From the NCBI GenBank assembly GCA_019419525.1, contig DXZU01000008.1, forward strand, positions 1-49,008: a DNA stretch of 49,008 nt, read 5' to 3'. Within the stretch, counting starts at the first letter, position 1, and every line of letters starts with the position of its first letter. Shown here one piece after another: positions 40,875 to 49,008 of this stretch. Source of the DNA: Collinsella sp. (GTDB lineage: Bacteria > Actinomycetota > Coriobacteriia > Coriobacteriales > Coriobacteriaceae). The position numbers and the translations under genes are program-made. The notes under the pieces are model-generated. The model had not been told where the DNA came from. It ran no database searches and saw only the letters and a list, made by a program, of their open reading frames with translations.

Positions 40875-40909
40875 ATTATGCAACCTTGCATAATTCGGCC
40901 TTGCATAAT
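40875..40909. promoter_or_regulatory. Palindrome plus third half-site upstream of ybaB-recR
   Basis: ATTATGCAA (40875-40883) and TTGCATAAT (40886-40894) are perfect inverted copies around CC. A direct repeat of CCTTGCATAAT (40884-40894) occurs at 40899-40909, 15 bp on. Three half-sites of TTGCATAAT in 35 bases suggest a regulator site, and CATAAT could also be a -10 hexamer. It lies 160 bases before ybaB. Confidence 0.45.
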
Positions 40910-41071
40910 CTTTGCGCGTGGTTTGTATTGGAGGACATGTATATCGACTGAGGTAGCGTGTCCGCCCCGCTTGCTTGCCCCGCGCCGTGGTACGATTTTT
41001 GAGTTTGAAAGTCCCGTCGCGCTCCGGCTGCCCTTGCAGCTTGTCGCGCGGCCGCACGTAAAGGAGCCATC

Positions 41072-41392
41072 ATGGCCGGTATGAACATGCAGCAAATGAT
41101 GAAGCAGGCTCGCAAGATGCAGGAGCAGCTTGCCGCCGCGCAGGAAAACCTTAAGTCCCAGACCGTCGACGCCTCTGCCGGCGGCGGCATGGTCAAGGTG
41201 ACCGTTAACGGCGAGATGGAGCTTGTCAACCTCACCATCGACCCCGATGCCCTCGATCCCGAGGACGTCGATATGCTGCAGGACATGATCATGGCTGCCG
41301 TCAACGAGGCCGTCCGCGGTGTCAACGAGCTTGCCAACAAGCAGATGGGCGCCATCACCGGCGGCCTCAACATCCCGGGCATGCCGTTCTAA
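41072..41392 (+). CDS. YbaB/EbfC nucleoid-associated protein
   Basis: 106-residue small DNA-binding protein of the YbaB/EbfC family, with the typical Met/Gln-rich start (NMQQMMKQARKMQEQL), VTVNGEMELVNLTIDPDAL and a C-terminal Gly-rich end. AAAGGAG precedes the ATG. It lies 13 bases before recR, the usual ybaB-recR pair that follows dnaX in many bacteria. Confidence 0.95.
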   Translation: MAGMNMQQMMKQARKMQEQLAAAQENLKSQTVDASAGGGMVKVTVNGEMELVNLTIDPDALDPEDVDMLQDMIMAAVNEAVRGVNELANKQMGAITGGLNIPGMPF

Positions 41393-41405
41393 GACACGCA
41401 TATAT

Positions 41406-42002
41406 ATGAGTGCCAACCATAGTCTGCAAAAATTGCTCGATGAGCTGGGCCGTCTGCCGGGCATTGGTCCCAAGTCGGCCCAGCGCATCGCCTATTACCT
41501 GCTCGAGGCCGATGCCGAGGAGGCGCGCCGCCTGGCCGAGGCTATCCTGGAGGTTAAGCAGGAGGTTCACTTTTGCAGCCGCTGCTTTAACTACGCCACG
41601 GCCGACGAGTGCTCCATCTGCCAGGATTCGATGCGCGATACCACTCGCATTTGCGTGGTGGGCGAGCCGCGCGACGTCCAGGCAATCGAGCGCACGGGCA
41701 GCTACCATGGCCTGTACCATGTGCTAGGCGGCGTGATCAGTCCCATGGACAAGATTGGTCCCGAGCAGTTGCACATTCGTGAGCTGCTGGCACGCTTGGG
41801 CCACGAGGACATCCACGAGGTCATCATCGCCACCAACCCCAATATCGAGGGCGAGACCACGGCGAGCTACCTGGCCCGCACTATCAAGCCGCTGGGCGTT
41901 GAGGTATCGCGTCTGGCGAGCGGCCTTCCCGTGGGCGGCGACCTGGAGTATGCCGACGAGCTTACGCTTGGGCGCGCCATCGAGGCCCGTCGCACGATTT
42001 AG
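41406..42002 (+). CDS. recR: Recombination mediator RecR
   Basis: RecFOR-pathway protein that helps load RecA at gaps. The 198-residue product from the ATG at 41406 has the helix-hairpin-helix LPGIGPKSAQRIAYYLL, a four-Cys zinc finger (CSRCFNYATADECSIC) and a Toprim domain (ICVVGEPRDVQAIE, then GLYHVLGGVISP and TNPNIEGETTASYLAR). Length is normal. No good ribosome-binding site is visible, so coupling to ybaB, whose stop is 13 bases upstream, is likely. Confidence 0.96.
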   Translation: MSANHSLQKLLDELGRLPGIGPKSAQRIAYYLLEADAEEARRLAEAILEVKQEVHFCSRCFNYATADECSICQDSMRDTTRICVVGEPRDVQAIERTGSYHGLYHVLGGVISPMDKIGPEQLHIRELLARLGHEDIHEVIIATNPNIEGETTASYLARTIKPLGVEVSRLASGLPVGGDLEYADELTLGRAIEARRTI

Positions 42003-42040
42003 GTGGCGAGCCTGCTCCTGCCGTATGTCTTCATCACGAC

Positions 42041-42068
42041 GCACGGGGTAGCCATAATTTCCCCGTGC
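42041..42068 (+). terminator. Hairpin after recR
   Basis: GCACGGGG (42041-42048) pairs with CCCCGTGC (42061-42068). The T-run is weak (AAGTTTGTT further on). It is a probable transcript end of ybaB-recR. Confidence 0.45.
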
Positions 42069-42247
42069 GACTGTAAGTTTGTTGTGCAACAAAGATGCTT
42101 TGTATCCGCTTATCGCATGGATGCTTCCACTCGCATCCTTAATTTGCCCATTCGTTGCGCAACCTTTTGGGTTCGCTGATACACTCAAATATGGATTCGA
42201 ATGAATGCGCCGCTCCCGAGCGGCGTGTTTTTGTTGGAGGAGAACGC

Positions 42248-43153
42248 ATGCGGCCCGGTGGCACTCAGACAAAGCGCGGCGCCGCGGTGCGCATGCGACG
42301 CCGACTGGGCTTGGCGCCGCGGGCGTACGCACTGCTGTCTTGCTCGCTGGTGCTGGTCATAGCTGGCGTTTCTGCCTATGGCATGACCGTGCCGTCCATG
42401 ATGCAGGCACATGCCGCACGCGAACCGCGCGTGGGGCATGAGGTCAAAAGTGACCTGGGGACCACGACTGGATATGCTTGGGCAAGTGTGGTCGCGCATA
42501 TTGTGTTTGGCACCGGCGACGCGGACGGCGCCGAGGCCCCGGACAACGAAGTCACGCTTGCCAATGGCAAAACCATCGTGCTCACCAACACCAAGATCAT
42601 CGATCGGTTGTCCAACAATAGCGTGGCGGCAACGGTGAATAAGGTCGAGCAGCAGAAGGAGCAGGACGCCCAGCAGTCCGGAAAGCCCGGTAGCTCGGAT
42701 ACTTCTGGCTCCGGCTCGGATTCGTCGAGTTCGGGCGGTGGCTCTGGGTCGGGTTCCTCTGCCGGAGGGTCTGGAAACGGCGGCTCGACGGGCGGCAACA
42801 CTGACAACGATGCAAACTCCGGTGGCCTTTCCGCTGCTGAGGAAGAGAGCATTCACAGCTGGCTTGTGACCAAGTACAACATGCTCGACGGCTATGTTTC
42901 TCGTGCCAATGACGTGGTCTCGACCTATAACTCTACGGGAGATCCCAGGCCGTGCGACAGCCTGGTCGGGGAGATGTTTGTCATTCGAGCCGAGTTCGGT
43001 CGTCAGACATTCTCGCCCCGGTCAAAGTGGTATCAGCAGTATGCCAATCTGTGGGGCTGTTACACCAACCTATGTCAATGGGTCGGCCATTACGGCGATG
43101 ATGACGTCGCGCTCGGTAACTTCAACAATAACGTGGCGGCGCTTGCCCTATGA
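42248..43153 (+). CDS. Membrane protein with Ser/Gly-rich linker, head of kinase/FHA cassette
   Basis: 301 residues from the ATG at 42248 (GGAGGAG upstream). A basic N-terminus is followed by one transmembrane helix (YALLSCSLVLVIAGVSAYGM). A short conserved-looking region comes next (VTLANGKTIVLTNTKIID), then a Ser/Gly/Asn-rich linker of about 75 residues (GSGSDSSSSGGG type) and a C-terminal folded domain (about 215-301; SIHSWLVTKYNMLDGYVSRA). No family is recognised. The stop overlaps the next start (ATGA), so it is translationally coupled to the kinase. It may be a sensor or a kinase substrate placed outside the cell. Confidence 0.75.
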   Translation: MRPGGTQTKRGAAVRMRRRLGLAPRAYALLSCSLVLVIAGVSAYGMTVPSMMQAHAAREPRVGHEVKSDLGTTTGYAWASVVAHIVFGTGDADGAEAPDNEVTLANGKTIVLTNTKIIDRLSNNSVAATVNKVEQQKEQDAQQSGKPGSSDTSGSGSDSSSSGGGSGSGSSAGGSGNGGSTGGNTDNDANSGGLSAAEEESIHSWLVTKYNMLDGYVSRANDVVSTYNSTGDPRPCDSLVGEMFVIRAEFGRQTFSPRSKWYQQYANLWGCYTNLCQWVGHYGDDDVALGNFNNNVAALAL

Positions 43154-44994
43154 TGACCGATCTTGCATCCACCACACCACAATCGCTCGGTCGCGATCCC
43201 ATGGTCGGCCTGCGCCTGGCGCGTGTCGACGGGTTTGAGCCGGCCATTGCGCTCGGTCAGGGCGAACTGCCTGCCTATCTGCGTCGTTTTACGATGCTGT
43301 TTGCCGACGATGCCGCCATGCGCCGTGGCGGTATCGGCCGCGTGACGCGTGCCGTCAACGCCCAAGGCGAGGCCGTGGCACTCAAACAGCTCATCTTGCC
43401 GACGCGCGATGAGTTTGACGACGATGCCGCTCACGAGGCGCTGGTCGCCAAGTTCAAGGCGGCGTTTCGCGAGGAATACGAATGCCATCGCGCTCTTTCG
43501 GGCCTTAAGGGCTTTCCCCGCCTCTATGGCTGGGGCGAGGTCGACGGTGTGCCTGCAATTGTCATGGAATGGGTCGAGGGCGAGACGCTTGCCCGCTTGC
43601 GTTCGCGACTTGCCGTGGACGATGCCGGACGCCTGTCGCCGCTTGTGGCGGCGCGTCTGGGTCGCGACCTGTTCGATCTGCTCTGCCGTATGAGCCTGGT
43701 GGGCGAGGGCTTTGTCCATCGCGATATCTCGCCCGCTAATATTATGGTGCGTACGGCGCGTCTACCGCTTGACCGGCAGCTTGCCGAGGGCACCTTTGAC
43801 CTGTGCCTGATCGACTTTGGCTCGTCGCTGGCGCTTGAGCCTGCGTCGGCCGTGGCCGGTACCGGCGGCAAGGCGTCGTTTACGGAGCGTTATGCCACGC
43901 TGCGTCGCGCGACGGTTGCCTATGCCCCGCCCGAGATGCTCACCGACGATATTCCCGACCTGCGCGCTTTGCGTATGTCGCCGGCGATTGACGTCTATGC
44001 CGCGGCAAGCACGGTTTACGAGCTCATTGCCGGCGCCGCGCCATACGAAGCCGCGCCGAGCACTTCGGGCACCTCGGGTTCGCGCAAAAAGACGCGCGAC
44101 ATCGCCAGCCCCTATCGTCTCAAGATGGACACGCTGCCCGACTATCCCATTGGTGCCCATGCGCCCGGTTGCGATTTGACTCAGCTGCTTCGTCGTGAGC
44201 CCGATGTGGCGCTCGCTGCGGCCGAGCAGGCCCAGCAGCTGGGGCTTGAGCCGGATTCCGAGGAGCTACGCGATGCGCTGGCGTTTGTCGATGCCCAGCT
44301 GTTCGACGTGGTAATGGCCTGTCTGTCCAGCCATCAAAAAGATCGTCCCGAGCCGGCGGCGGTCGAGGCGGCGCTCTCGGCGTTTTGTGACCACTATGCG
44401 CAAAATGTCGGTCGTTCGCTCCGCGGCGAGCCGCTCACGCCGTGCCCCATGGATGCGTCTGGCCGCGCGGTTCGTCGCGCGCTGATGGTCGGCGCGACGG
44501 TCGTCTGTGGCGTGGTTTGGGCTGTGGTCGTGGTTTCGGCCGCGCTGCTGGCGTCGGGCGCTCGCGTGACGGCGACTTTGGGATCGCTCGTGTGGTCTGG
44601 GTCGCTACCGGGTATTATTGCCGCACTGGCGTTGGCGCTGCCAGGCATAGCCGGCGTTGTCGCGGGGGCACTTGCGCGCAATCGGCGCTCGGGCTTCCTG
44701 CAGGGTGTGCTTGCGCTTTCTGCCTGCGAGGTTCCGGTGCTGGTTGTGGCTGCATGTAGCGTATTTTCCCAACGCGCCGTGATGGGCGGCCTTGTTGCCG
44801 CTCTGGTTGCAACCTATACGCTTACGTGGTTTTTGCTTGCGATGGGCTTTGCCTTTGAACTTCCCGTTTCGGCACCGCGACGTACAAAAGCCCAGATGGC
44901 GACTCCGCTTGCCGGTGGAGCCGCAGCTGCCCGTACTTTTGGCGGACCTGTCGAAGTATCGTCCGATTCTATTTCTACGACCAAGGAGGCCTAG
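43150..44994 (+). CDS. Serine/threonine protein kinase with C-terminal transmembrane region
   Basis: 614 residues. The kinase domain covers about 55-410 and is divergent: GGIGRVTRAVNAQG as the glycine loop, VALKQL with the ATP Lys, VMEWVEGETLARL, catalytic HRDISPANIMV and metal-binding DFGSSLAL, then YAPPEML and DVYAAASTVYELIAGAAPY. It carries insertions after the activation segment. About four hydrophobic helices lie between residues 445 and 580. It differs clearly from the two kinases of the 26-36 kb operon. The start overlaps the upstream membrane-protein gene and the FHA gene follows after 3 bases, so the three form one coupled unit. Confidence 0.9.
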   Translation: MMTDLASTTPQSLGRDPMVGLRLARVDGFEPAIALGQGELPAYLRRFTMLFADDAAMRRGGIGRVTRAVNAQGEAVALKQLILPTRDEFDDDAAHEALVAKFKAAFREEYECHRALSGLKGFPRLYGWGEVDGVPAIVMEWVEGETLARLRSRLAVDDAGRLSPLVAARLGRDLFDLLCRMSLVGEGFVHRDISPANIMVRTARLPLDRQLAEGTFDLCLIDFGSSLALEPASAVAGTGGKASFTERYATLRRATVAYAPPEMLTDDIPDLRALRMSPAIDVYAAASTVYELIAGAAPYEAAPSTSGTSGSRKKTRDIASPYRLKMDTLPDYPIGAHAPGCDLTQLLRREPDVALAAAEQAQQLGLEPDSEELRDALAFVDAQLFDVVMACLSSHQKDRPEPAAVEAALSAFCDHYAQNVGRSLRGEPLTPCPMDASGRAVRRALMVGATVVCGVVWAVVVVSAALLASGARVTATLGSLVWSGSLPGIIAALALALPGIAGVVAGALARNRRSGFLQGVLALSACEVPVLVVAACSVFSQRAVMGGLVAALVATYTLTWFLLAMGFAFELPVSAPRRTKAQMATPLAGGAAAARTFGGPVEVSSDSISTTKEA

Positions 44995-44997
44995 GTC

Positions 44998-45936
44998 ATG
45001 GCATCTCAAGTTAAGCTCACCCCATGCGGGGCCATGTTTGACATCTTTAAGCGCGCGGCGCATCTGAGCCATATCGAGCTGTGCGGCCTGGTGCTTTCGT
45101 CCCGTCCGCTCGCCGACGGCCGCAGCCCGCAGAGCCGAGCCGCCGATCGCTCTTGGGTTTCCCGCTTTATCGTTCGCGCGCCGGTCGGCACGCTTCAGCA
45201 GCGCTACTTTGCCGAATACGGTACCTCGGCTGCGCGTATTATGTCGCAACTGGCCCTGCGCCAGCGAAATCCCATGGACTCCACGGCTGTGATCAATATG
45301 GTGTGCGGTCCTGCAGGTGAACCGATGGTACGCGCGCTCGAAGAGTGCCATCAGGACACGAATCTCTATCGCAACGCGCTCGATCGCCTGTCCCAGGCGG
45401 CGGAACTCATGCCCGCCGAGCGCGCCGAGGCCGTGCTGGTGCTGTTTGTCGCCGTCGGTTGTTCGGCGGATGTGCGGTCCTCGGTGAACTATGCCATCGA
45501 CTACGCGCACGCGACCTGTGGCGGAGGCACCTCCACGCCGCGTTCGCTTGGCATGTCGATGACCGCGGGCGAACGCGAACCCGCTCCGGCGCACCCCTTG
45601 GGCTTGCTGCGCGTACAAAACAGTTTTGTCGTGAGCGCCCCGCGCTGGATTCAGCCGAGTGAGCAGGGTGTTGAGATTGGTGCGCTGGCCACTGGTGAGG
45701 GCGATATTACCGACGTCGGCGACGATGTCTCGGCCCGCCATGCCCATATCTGGTGCGATGCTCAAAATATCTGGCACGTCGAGGACTTGTCGTCCACCAA
45801 CGGAACCGTGGTGGTAAACGGGGCCACGCGCGTCTGCATTCAGGTCGAGCCCGGCCGTTCCGCCCAACTCAATCCCGGCGACGAGCTCAAGCTCGGCGAA
45901 TCCACTACCTACGCCATCCTCTTCGGTGCCCTCTAG
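44998..45936 (+). CDS. FHA-domain protein of the second kinase cassette
   Basis: 312 residues with AAGGAGG 9 bases before the ATG. The N-terminal two-thirds (about 1-200) matches no family I know and includes MFDIFKRAAHLSHIELCGLV and a Cys/Gly-containing helical part. The C-terminal FHA domain (about 225-312) has VSARHAHIWCD and LSSTNGTVVVNG, the phosphothreonine-binding hallmarks. It is the likely reader of the adjacent kinase's output. No membrane segment is obvious. Confidence 0.88.
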   Translation: MASQVKLTPCGAMFDIFKRAAHLSHIELCGLVLSSRPLADGRSPQSRAADRSWVSRFIVRAPVGTLQQRYFAEYGTSAARIMSQLALRQRNPMDSTAVINMVCGPAGEPMVRALEECHQDTNLYRNALDRLSQAAELMPAERAEAVLVLFVAVGCSADVRSSVNYAIDYAHATCGGGTSTPRSLGMSMTAGEREPAPAHPLGLLRVQNSFVVSAPRWIQPSEQGVEIGALATGEGDITDVGDDVSARHAHIWCDAQNIWHVEDLSSTNGTVVVNGATRVCIQVEPGRSAQLNPGDELKLGESTTYAILFGAL

Positions 45937-45967
45937 CCGGCAGATAGGGACGTTTCTTTTCTGCCGA
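45937..45967 (+). terminator. Short hairpin with GGGACGTTTCTTTT after the FHA gene
   Basis: CGGCAGA (45938-45944) pairs with TCTGCCG (45960-45966). The loop contains GGGACGTTTCTTT, recalling the dispersed GGGACGTTCTT family. It is placed directly at the FHA stop and could act as a terminator. Confidence 0.45.
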
Positions 45968-46044
45968 CACTTGGGGACACTCCTCGGCGCGCCAGAGCCA
46001 GTCGCCCGGGGATGGAGGGGCCATTTTGGCCCTTGGCGGTCAGT

Positions 46045-46886
46045 CGGGGCGAAACTAGAAGATCTTTCCGATTCGCGGCTGTTCATGCTTGTAGAGCATC
46101 TAAAACAATAGGATGTTATTCTGGAATATGCCGGGTGCGTGAACTTGCCTGTCTTAGCCTTAATAAGGTATAGGGGAGTTTGGCTCAGGGGTTCCGTCTT
46201 GTTCTTCAGCGCAGTATTGTGGGACAGATTTGCTGAGATTGGCGCCTTACACCGCAGAGCGCACGGAAGGCTCTCGATTTGTGTTCTGGCCCCAGAATAC
46301 AGGGCCTGATACTTACCAACTGTGGCATGGATGTAACATCTGTAGAAATCAACCCTTTTGTTGTCGACCTTTGTAAGAAAAACACTGCCATCAACTCTTT
46401 GGATGACGAAACTAGGGTGCTTGAGGGGAGCCTTTACTCCCCTCTGAGAGATGACTCATGTTTTTCGCTTGTCGTTGTGAATCCTCCGTTACTGCCGATT
46501 CCGGATGAGATTCCTTATCCCTTCGTTTGAGATGGAGGACAATCGGGTCTGGATAAAACACTTCGTATTCTTAAGGGTGGCGATACGCATTTAGAGAAAA
46601 ACGGTAAATACTGCTAATAGGGGTGACGACGATGGTGCAGGGGCGACCCGCGATGCTCTCATCAATACGTCGGATACTTGGGAAATCAGGTCTAGATGCA
46701 TGTATGATGATGCTGTGTGGCTATTCAATTAATCCGCGTTCCGAATGGGTGCAGGGTATAGCTGCGACATCGTATGCTTTTGACCCGGCGCGATACTCAG
46801 ATATTTCTGAGGCGGTTGACGAAGTTTATACGCACTATGCCGCGCAAGGCGTTTCGGAAGTTTGCACATCTACGTTACGGGCTTAG
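46045..46886 (+). pseudogene. Decayed class I SAM-dependent methyltransferase gene
   Basis: Pieces of one methyltransferase lie in order but in broken frames. An N-terminal piece (DLSDSRLFMLVEHLKQ) ends in TAG at 46111. Next comes a piece with WDRFAEIGAL (about 46225). After a frame change, LTPQSARKALDLCSG (SAM motif I) leads through MDVTSVEINPFVVDLCKKN to VVVNPPLLPIPDEIPYPFV. A TGA at 46528-46530 interrupts, where relatives have Gly before DGG; the frame then continues DGGQSGLDKTLRIL. A C-terminal piece (from about 46632, QGRPAMLSSIRRILGKSGLD) is again shifted. Base composition is more AT-rich than upstream. I infer a recently acquired gene in decay; the substrate is unknown. Confidence 0.65.
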
Positions 46887-47201
46887 GTTTCTTCAAGCGA
46901 GCAGGCCGGTTGCGTTATTTCGAGCGATTTTTCTAGTCTAGACGACAAAAGGCAAAGGATTTGATGGGTATAAAACGCGGACGTTTGTGGGCGGATGCTC
47001 AAATCTATTGTGGCAATCGGGCGGTTGAAAAAGATATTTCAACCGCCCGATTGCCAGGTTCGTCGGAGGAGATGTCCGATTCCGACTCTCTTGTAGGAAG
47101 AGCTTGAGATCGTATTGGCCCAAGGCAATCTTAAAGCAGTCTCATTGGCAAATCTTCGCTCCTGTTGTGTTGAGGTGTAAGGTATCAGTGATTGATGTTT
47201 T
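46887..47201. other. Intergenic stretch with a 19-bp perfect inverted repeat
   Basis: GGCAATCGGGCGGTTGAAA (47012-47030) and its exact complement (47037-47055) flank a 6-base loop. There is no T-run, so it is not a standard terminator. An open frame of 47 codons (46964-47107; MGIKRGRLWADAQIY at the start, AAAGGA upstream) runs through the repeat. It is the only candidate gene here, and I do not call it. Confidence 0.6.
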
Positions 47202-48854
47202 GTGGCGGGTAGATTGGGGCCTTCCTTGATTCGATGCGTTCTCTCGAGGTTCATCAGAGCAAAAGGGGCTTTCGTCTTCATTGCTATCACGGTGATTGGA
47301 ACCGCTCTCTCCTATGCCATGCCATACGTGAACGGGAAATTCTTAGATTTTCTTCTCGGTAACCGCAGCGAAAGAGACGCCGTACTCTTCGCGCTCCTGG
47401 TTGCGTCAATAGGAGTTTTCTCCACCCTCTTTACTTATTTTGCAGGAACACTTTCCATTCGCATAACCACGAGACTTTCCTTTGATCTTCTCAGGGAGGC
47501 CGTCTTGCGTTTTGAAAGAGACGATTACTTGGTGAGTCGGACCATCGATCCAGCCTATACAACGCAACGGATTATTTCCGACTCCAGCGTGGTCTCATCC
47601 TTCGTTTTGGCGAATTTTATCAGTGCGCCGCTGTCCATTGTAGCCATTCCCATCGTATTGCTTATCATATGGTCAATTGATTCAACTCTCGCGGTGTTTT
47701 CCATCATTCTCCTCATCGTGTATTTCTGTGTAATTACTGGGTTGAGGAAACTTTTGTATAGGGTCACGTATGAGAAGAAAGAGGCGGACAGCGCCTTTTA
47801 CGCCGCAATTGCATCGCAGCTTAATCAGATTCTCAACATTCAACTGACATCTTCGTACGGCAAGAGCGAACAAGCGCTCGACGCTGGGTTTAAGAGCTAT
47901 TTTCCCAAAGTTTTGCGCTCCGGAAAGCTATCATATTCTCTGACATCGCTCGATGGTCTTTTCGCAGCGTTGTTTCAAGCGGTGATACTTGTTGTTTCCG
48001 GAGTACGAATCATTAACGGAACTATGTCAATAGGCGAGTACACTATCATCGGTACATACTTCGCGGTTCTCTTTAAGACTTTGAAAAGTATGATGTCATT
48101 GTTCAAATCCTATCAAGATGCCAAAGCATCATGGGATAGGACGGCTATCGCGACGAGAGAAAAGGAGAGATCGGGGTGGAATCGGACCGATTTAGCTAAA
48201 CTCGATGAAATAAATGACATTTCGGTATCTGATTTGGAATTCTCGGTTGCCCTTCCAGACGGATCTGTCCGAGAGGTCCTCGGCGGGTTTTCTTTCAAGT
48301 TTTCCGGTCCTGGTACATATTGCATAGTTGGGGAAAACGGAAGAGGCAAGACGTCACTTCTTTACTTGATGCTCGGGCTATACTCATCGAAAGGCAAAGT
48401 AAAATACAACGGCGTGCCAATCGAAGAATGCGACTTGGATTACATACGTGCGAGAGAGATATCGTGCTGCCCACAGTCGTGCTTCGCGCCGGACGAAACG
48501 GTGAAAGAGCTGTTAGAGTATTTCGACACGCCCTTTTCTTCCTATCACCGGGGTGTAGATGGCCTACTTTCGCTGGAAAACAGCGTGAAGGAGTTGCTCG
48601 GGAAACGTTGCTCCGCGCTTTCGGGCGGTGAGCTGCGCCGAGTGTACTTATGGTCGGCGATTTCACGCAAGTCGTCAGTTTTGGTACTCGACGAGCCCAC
48701 GACTGGGTTAGACGCTGTAAGCCGCGCCGAGCTTGCGGCCTATGTTAAGCGCAACAAGCAAAGCCAGCTGATCATCGTTGTCTCTCACGATGACGAGATG
48801 GTCGGCGCGGTAGAAGGGGTAGTGGATTTAGGCAGCATGTACCAGGGTAAATGA
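47202..48854 (+). CDS. ABC exporter half-transporter (membrane domain fused to ATPase)
   Basis: About 550 residues, type I exporter layout. The membrane domain has some six helices (for example VFIAITVIGTALSYAMPYVN and LSIVAIPIVLLIIW). The ATPase domain has Walker A GENGRGKTSLLYLMLG, signature LSGGELRRVYL, Walker B VLVLDEPTTGLD and the switch His in VVSHDDE. Walker A and signature are complete, so a homodimer or a lost partner could be active. The frame opens at a stop at 47193, and GTG at 47202 is the first start; no convincing ribosome-binding site is seen and a TTG at 47226 is an alternative. The substrate is unknown. The gene is AT-rich compared with the rest and lies in the same atypical strip as the decayed methyltransferase. 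Confidence 0.85.
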   Translation: MAGRLGPSLIRCVLSRFIRAKGAFVFIAITVIGTALSYAMPYVNGKFLDFLLGNRSERDAVLFALLVASIGVFSTLFTYFAGTLSIRITTRLSFDLLREAVLRFERDDYLVSRTIDPAYTTQRIISDSSVVSSFVLANFISAPLSIVAIPIVLLIIWSIDSTLAVFSIILLIVYFCVITGLRKLLYRVTYEKKEADSAFYAAIASQLNQILNIQLTSSYGKSEQALDAGFKSYFPKVLRSGKLSYSLTSLDGLFAALFQAVILVVSGVRIINGTMSIGEYTIIGTYFAVLFKTLKSMMSLFKSYQDAKASWDRTAIATREKERSGWNRTDLAKLDEINDISVSDLEFSVALPDGSVREVLGGFSFKFSGPGTYCIVGENGRGKTSLLYLMLGLYSSKGKVKYNGVPIEECDLDYIRAREISCCPQSCFAPDETVKELLEYFDTPFSSYHRGVDGLLSLENSVKELLGKRCSALSGGELRRVYLWSAISRKSSVLVLDEPTTGLDAVSRAELAAYVKRNKQSQLIIVVSHDDEMVGAVEGVVDLGSMYQGK

Positions 48855-49008
48855 TGACAAGTGTAGTGCTACCCAACTGGCAGAGATAACAAAAAGGCGA
48901 TGCAGATGCACGTAGCATTCAGGCGGTTCGGACTCGGTGCCTTCACGCCATCGGGTGACGCATAATTTCTTTCGCAAATTGACAACCGCATAGCGGAACA
49001 CGGCCCGC
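48855..49008. other. Window end with no supported gene
   Basis: A 21-codon frame (48900-48965; begins MQMHVAFRRFGLG) follows AAAAAGG at close range, but it is too short to support alone. Nothing else is seen up to the end of the window. Confidence 0.4.

Noticed and set aside
40910..41071. SRP RNA or other structured RNA between the membrane gene and ybaB
   Set aside because: I see neither the conserved SRP loop sequences nor a long helical stem; the stretch appears to be ordinary leader sequence.

Overview
The window is GC-rich and carries an HspR-type heat-shock operon, a PknB/PP2C/FHA cell-wall signalling locus and a complete mannose-family PTS. This combination, together with short GC-rich intergenic regions holding dispersed palindromes, points to an anaerobic Coriobacteriia actinobacterium, most likely a gut Collinsella. 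That assignment is inference from gene content; no database search was possible.

Layout. 1-3.9 kb: heat-shock operon dnaK (5' end outside the window), grpE, dnaJ (zinc-finger-less type) and hspR. 4.3-6.6 kb: an aconitase-superfamily hydratase. 6.6-10.6 kb: an accessory strip with two unrelated minus-strand membrane-anchored proteins, a stand-alone AAA ATPase, and two strikingly regular arrays of a 15-nt motif repeated every 40 nt in alternating orientation. 10.6-13.6 kb: clpB and a small protein. 13.7-16.7 kb: a DUF4143-type ATPase behind a perfect 25-bp palindrome, and a membrane-anchored protein with an acidic N-terminus. 16.9-22.1 kb: a redox module with a TetR regulator and a DUF5692-like membrane protein (interrupted by an in-frame amber codon), divergent from a 925-residue Fe-S/flavin oxidoreductase, followed by hypA. 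22.5-25.8 kb: manXYZ-manO PTS operon. 25.9-26.2 kb: tRNA-Arg(CCT) with extra direct and inverted copies of its 3' half.

26.3-36.5 kb: a minus-strand operon of PASTA kinase, FtsW/RodA-PBP fusion, PP2C phosphatase, two FHA proteins and a second kinase. This is the classic actinobacterial growth and division signalling set, with rodA and pbpA fused into one gene. 36.6-42.0 kb: a YcxB-like protein, dnaX, a small hypothetical gene, a membrane protein, ybaB and recR. 42.2-45.9 kb: a second kinase/FHA cassette headed by a Ser/Gly-rich membrane protein. 46.0-49.0 kb: a more AT-rich strip with a decayed methyltransferase gene and an ABC exporter half-transporter.

The most unusual items are the 40-nt-period alternating arrays, the redox module with its amber-interrupted membrane gene, the duplicated tRNA 3' end, the 9-nt-period repeat in front of the AAA ATPase, and the second kinase/FHA cassette. 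Repeats and palindromes were read by eye. Family calls rest on recognised motifs, and functional statements beyond the motifs are inference.
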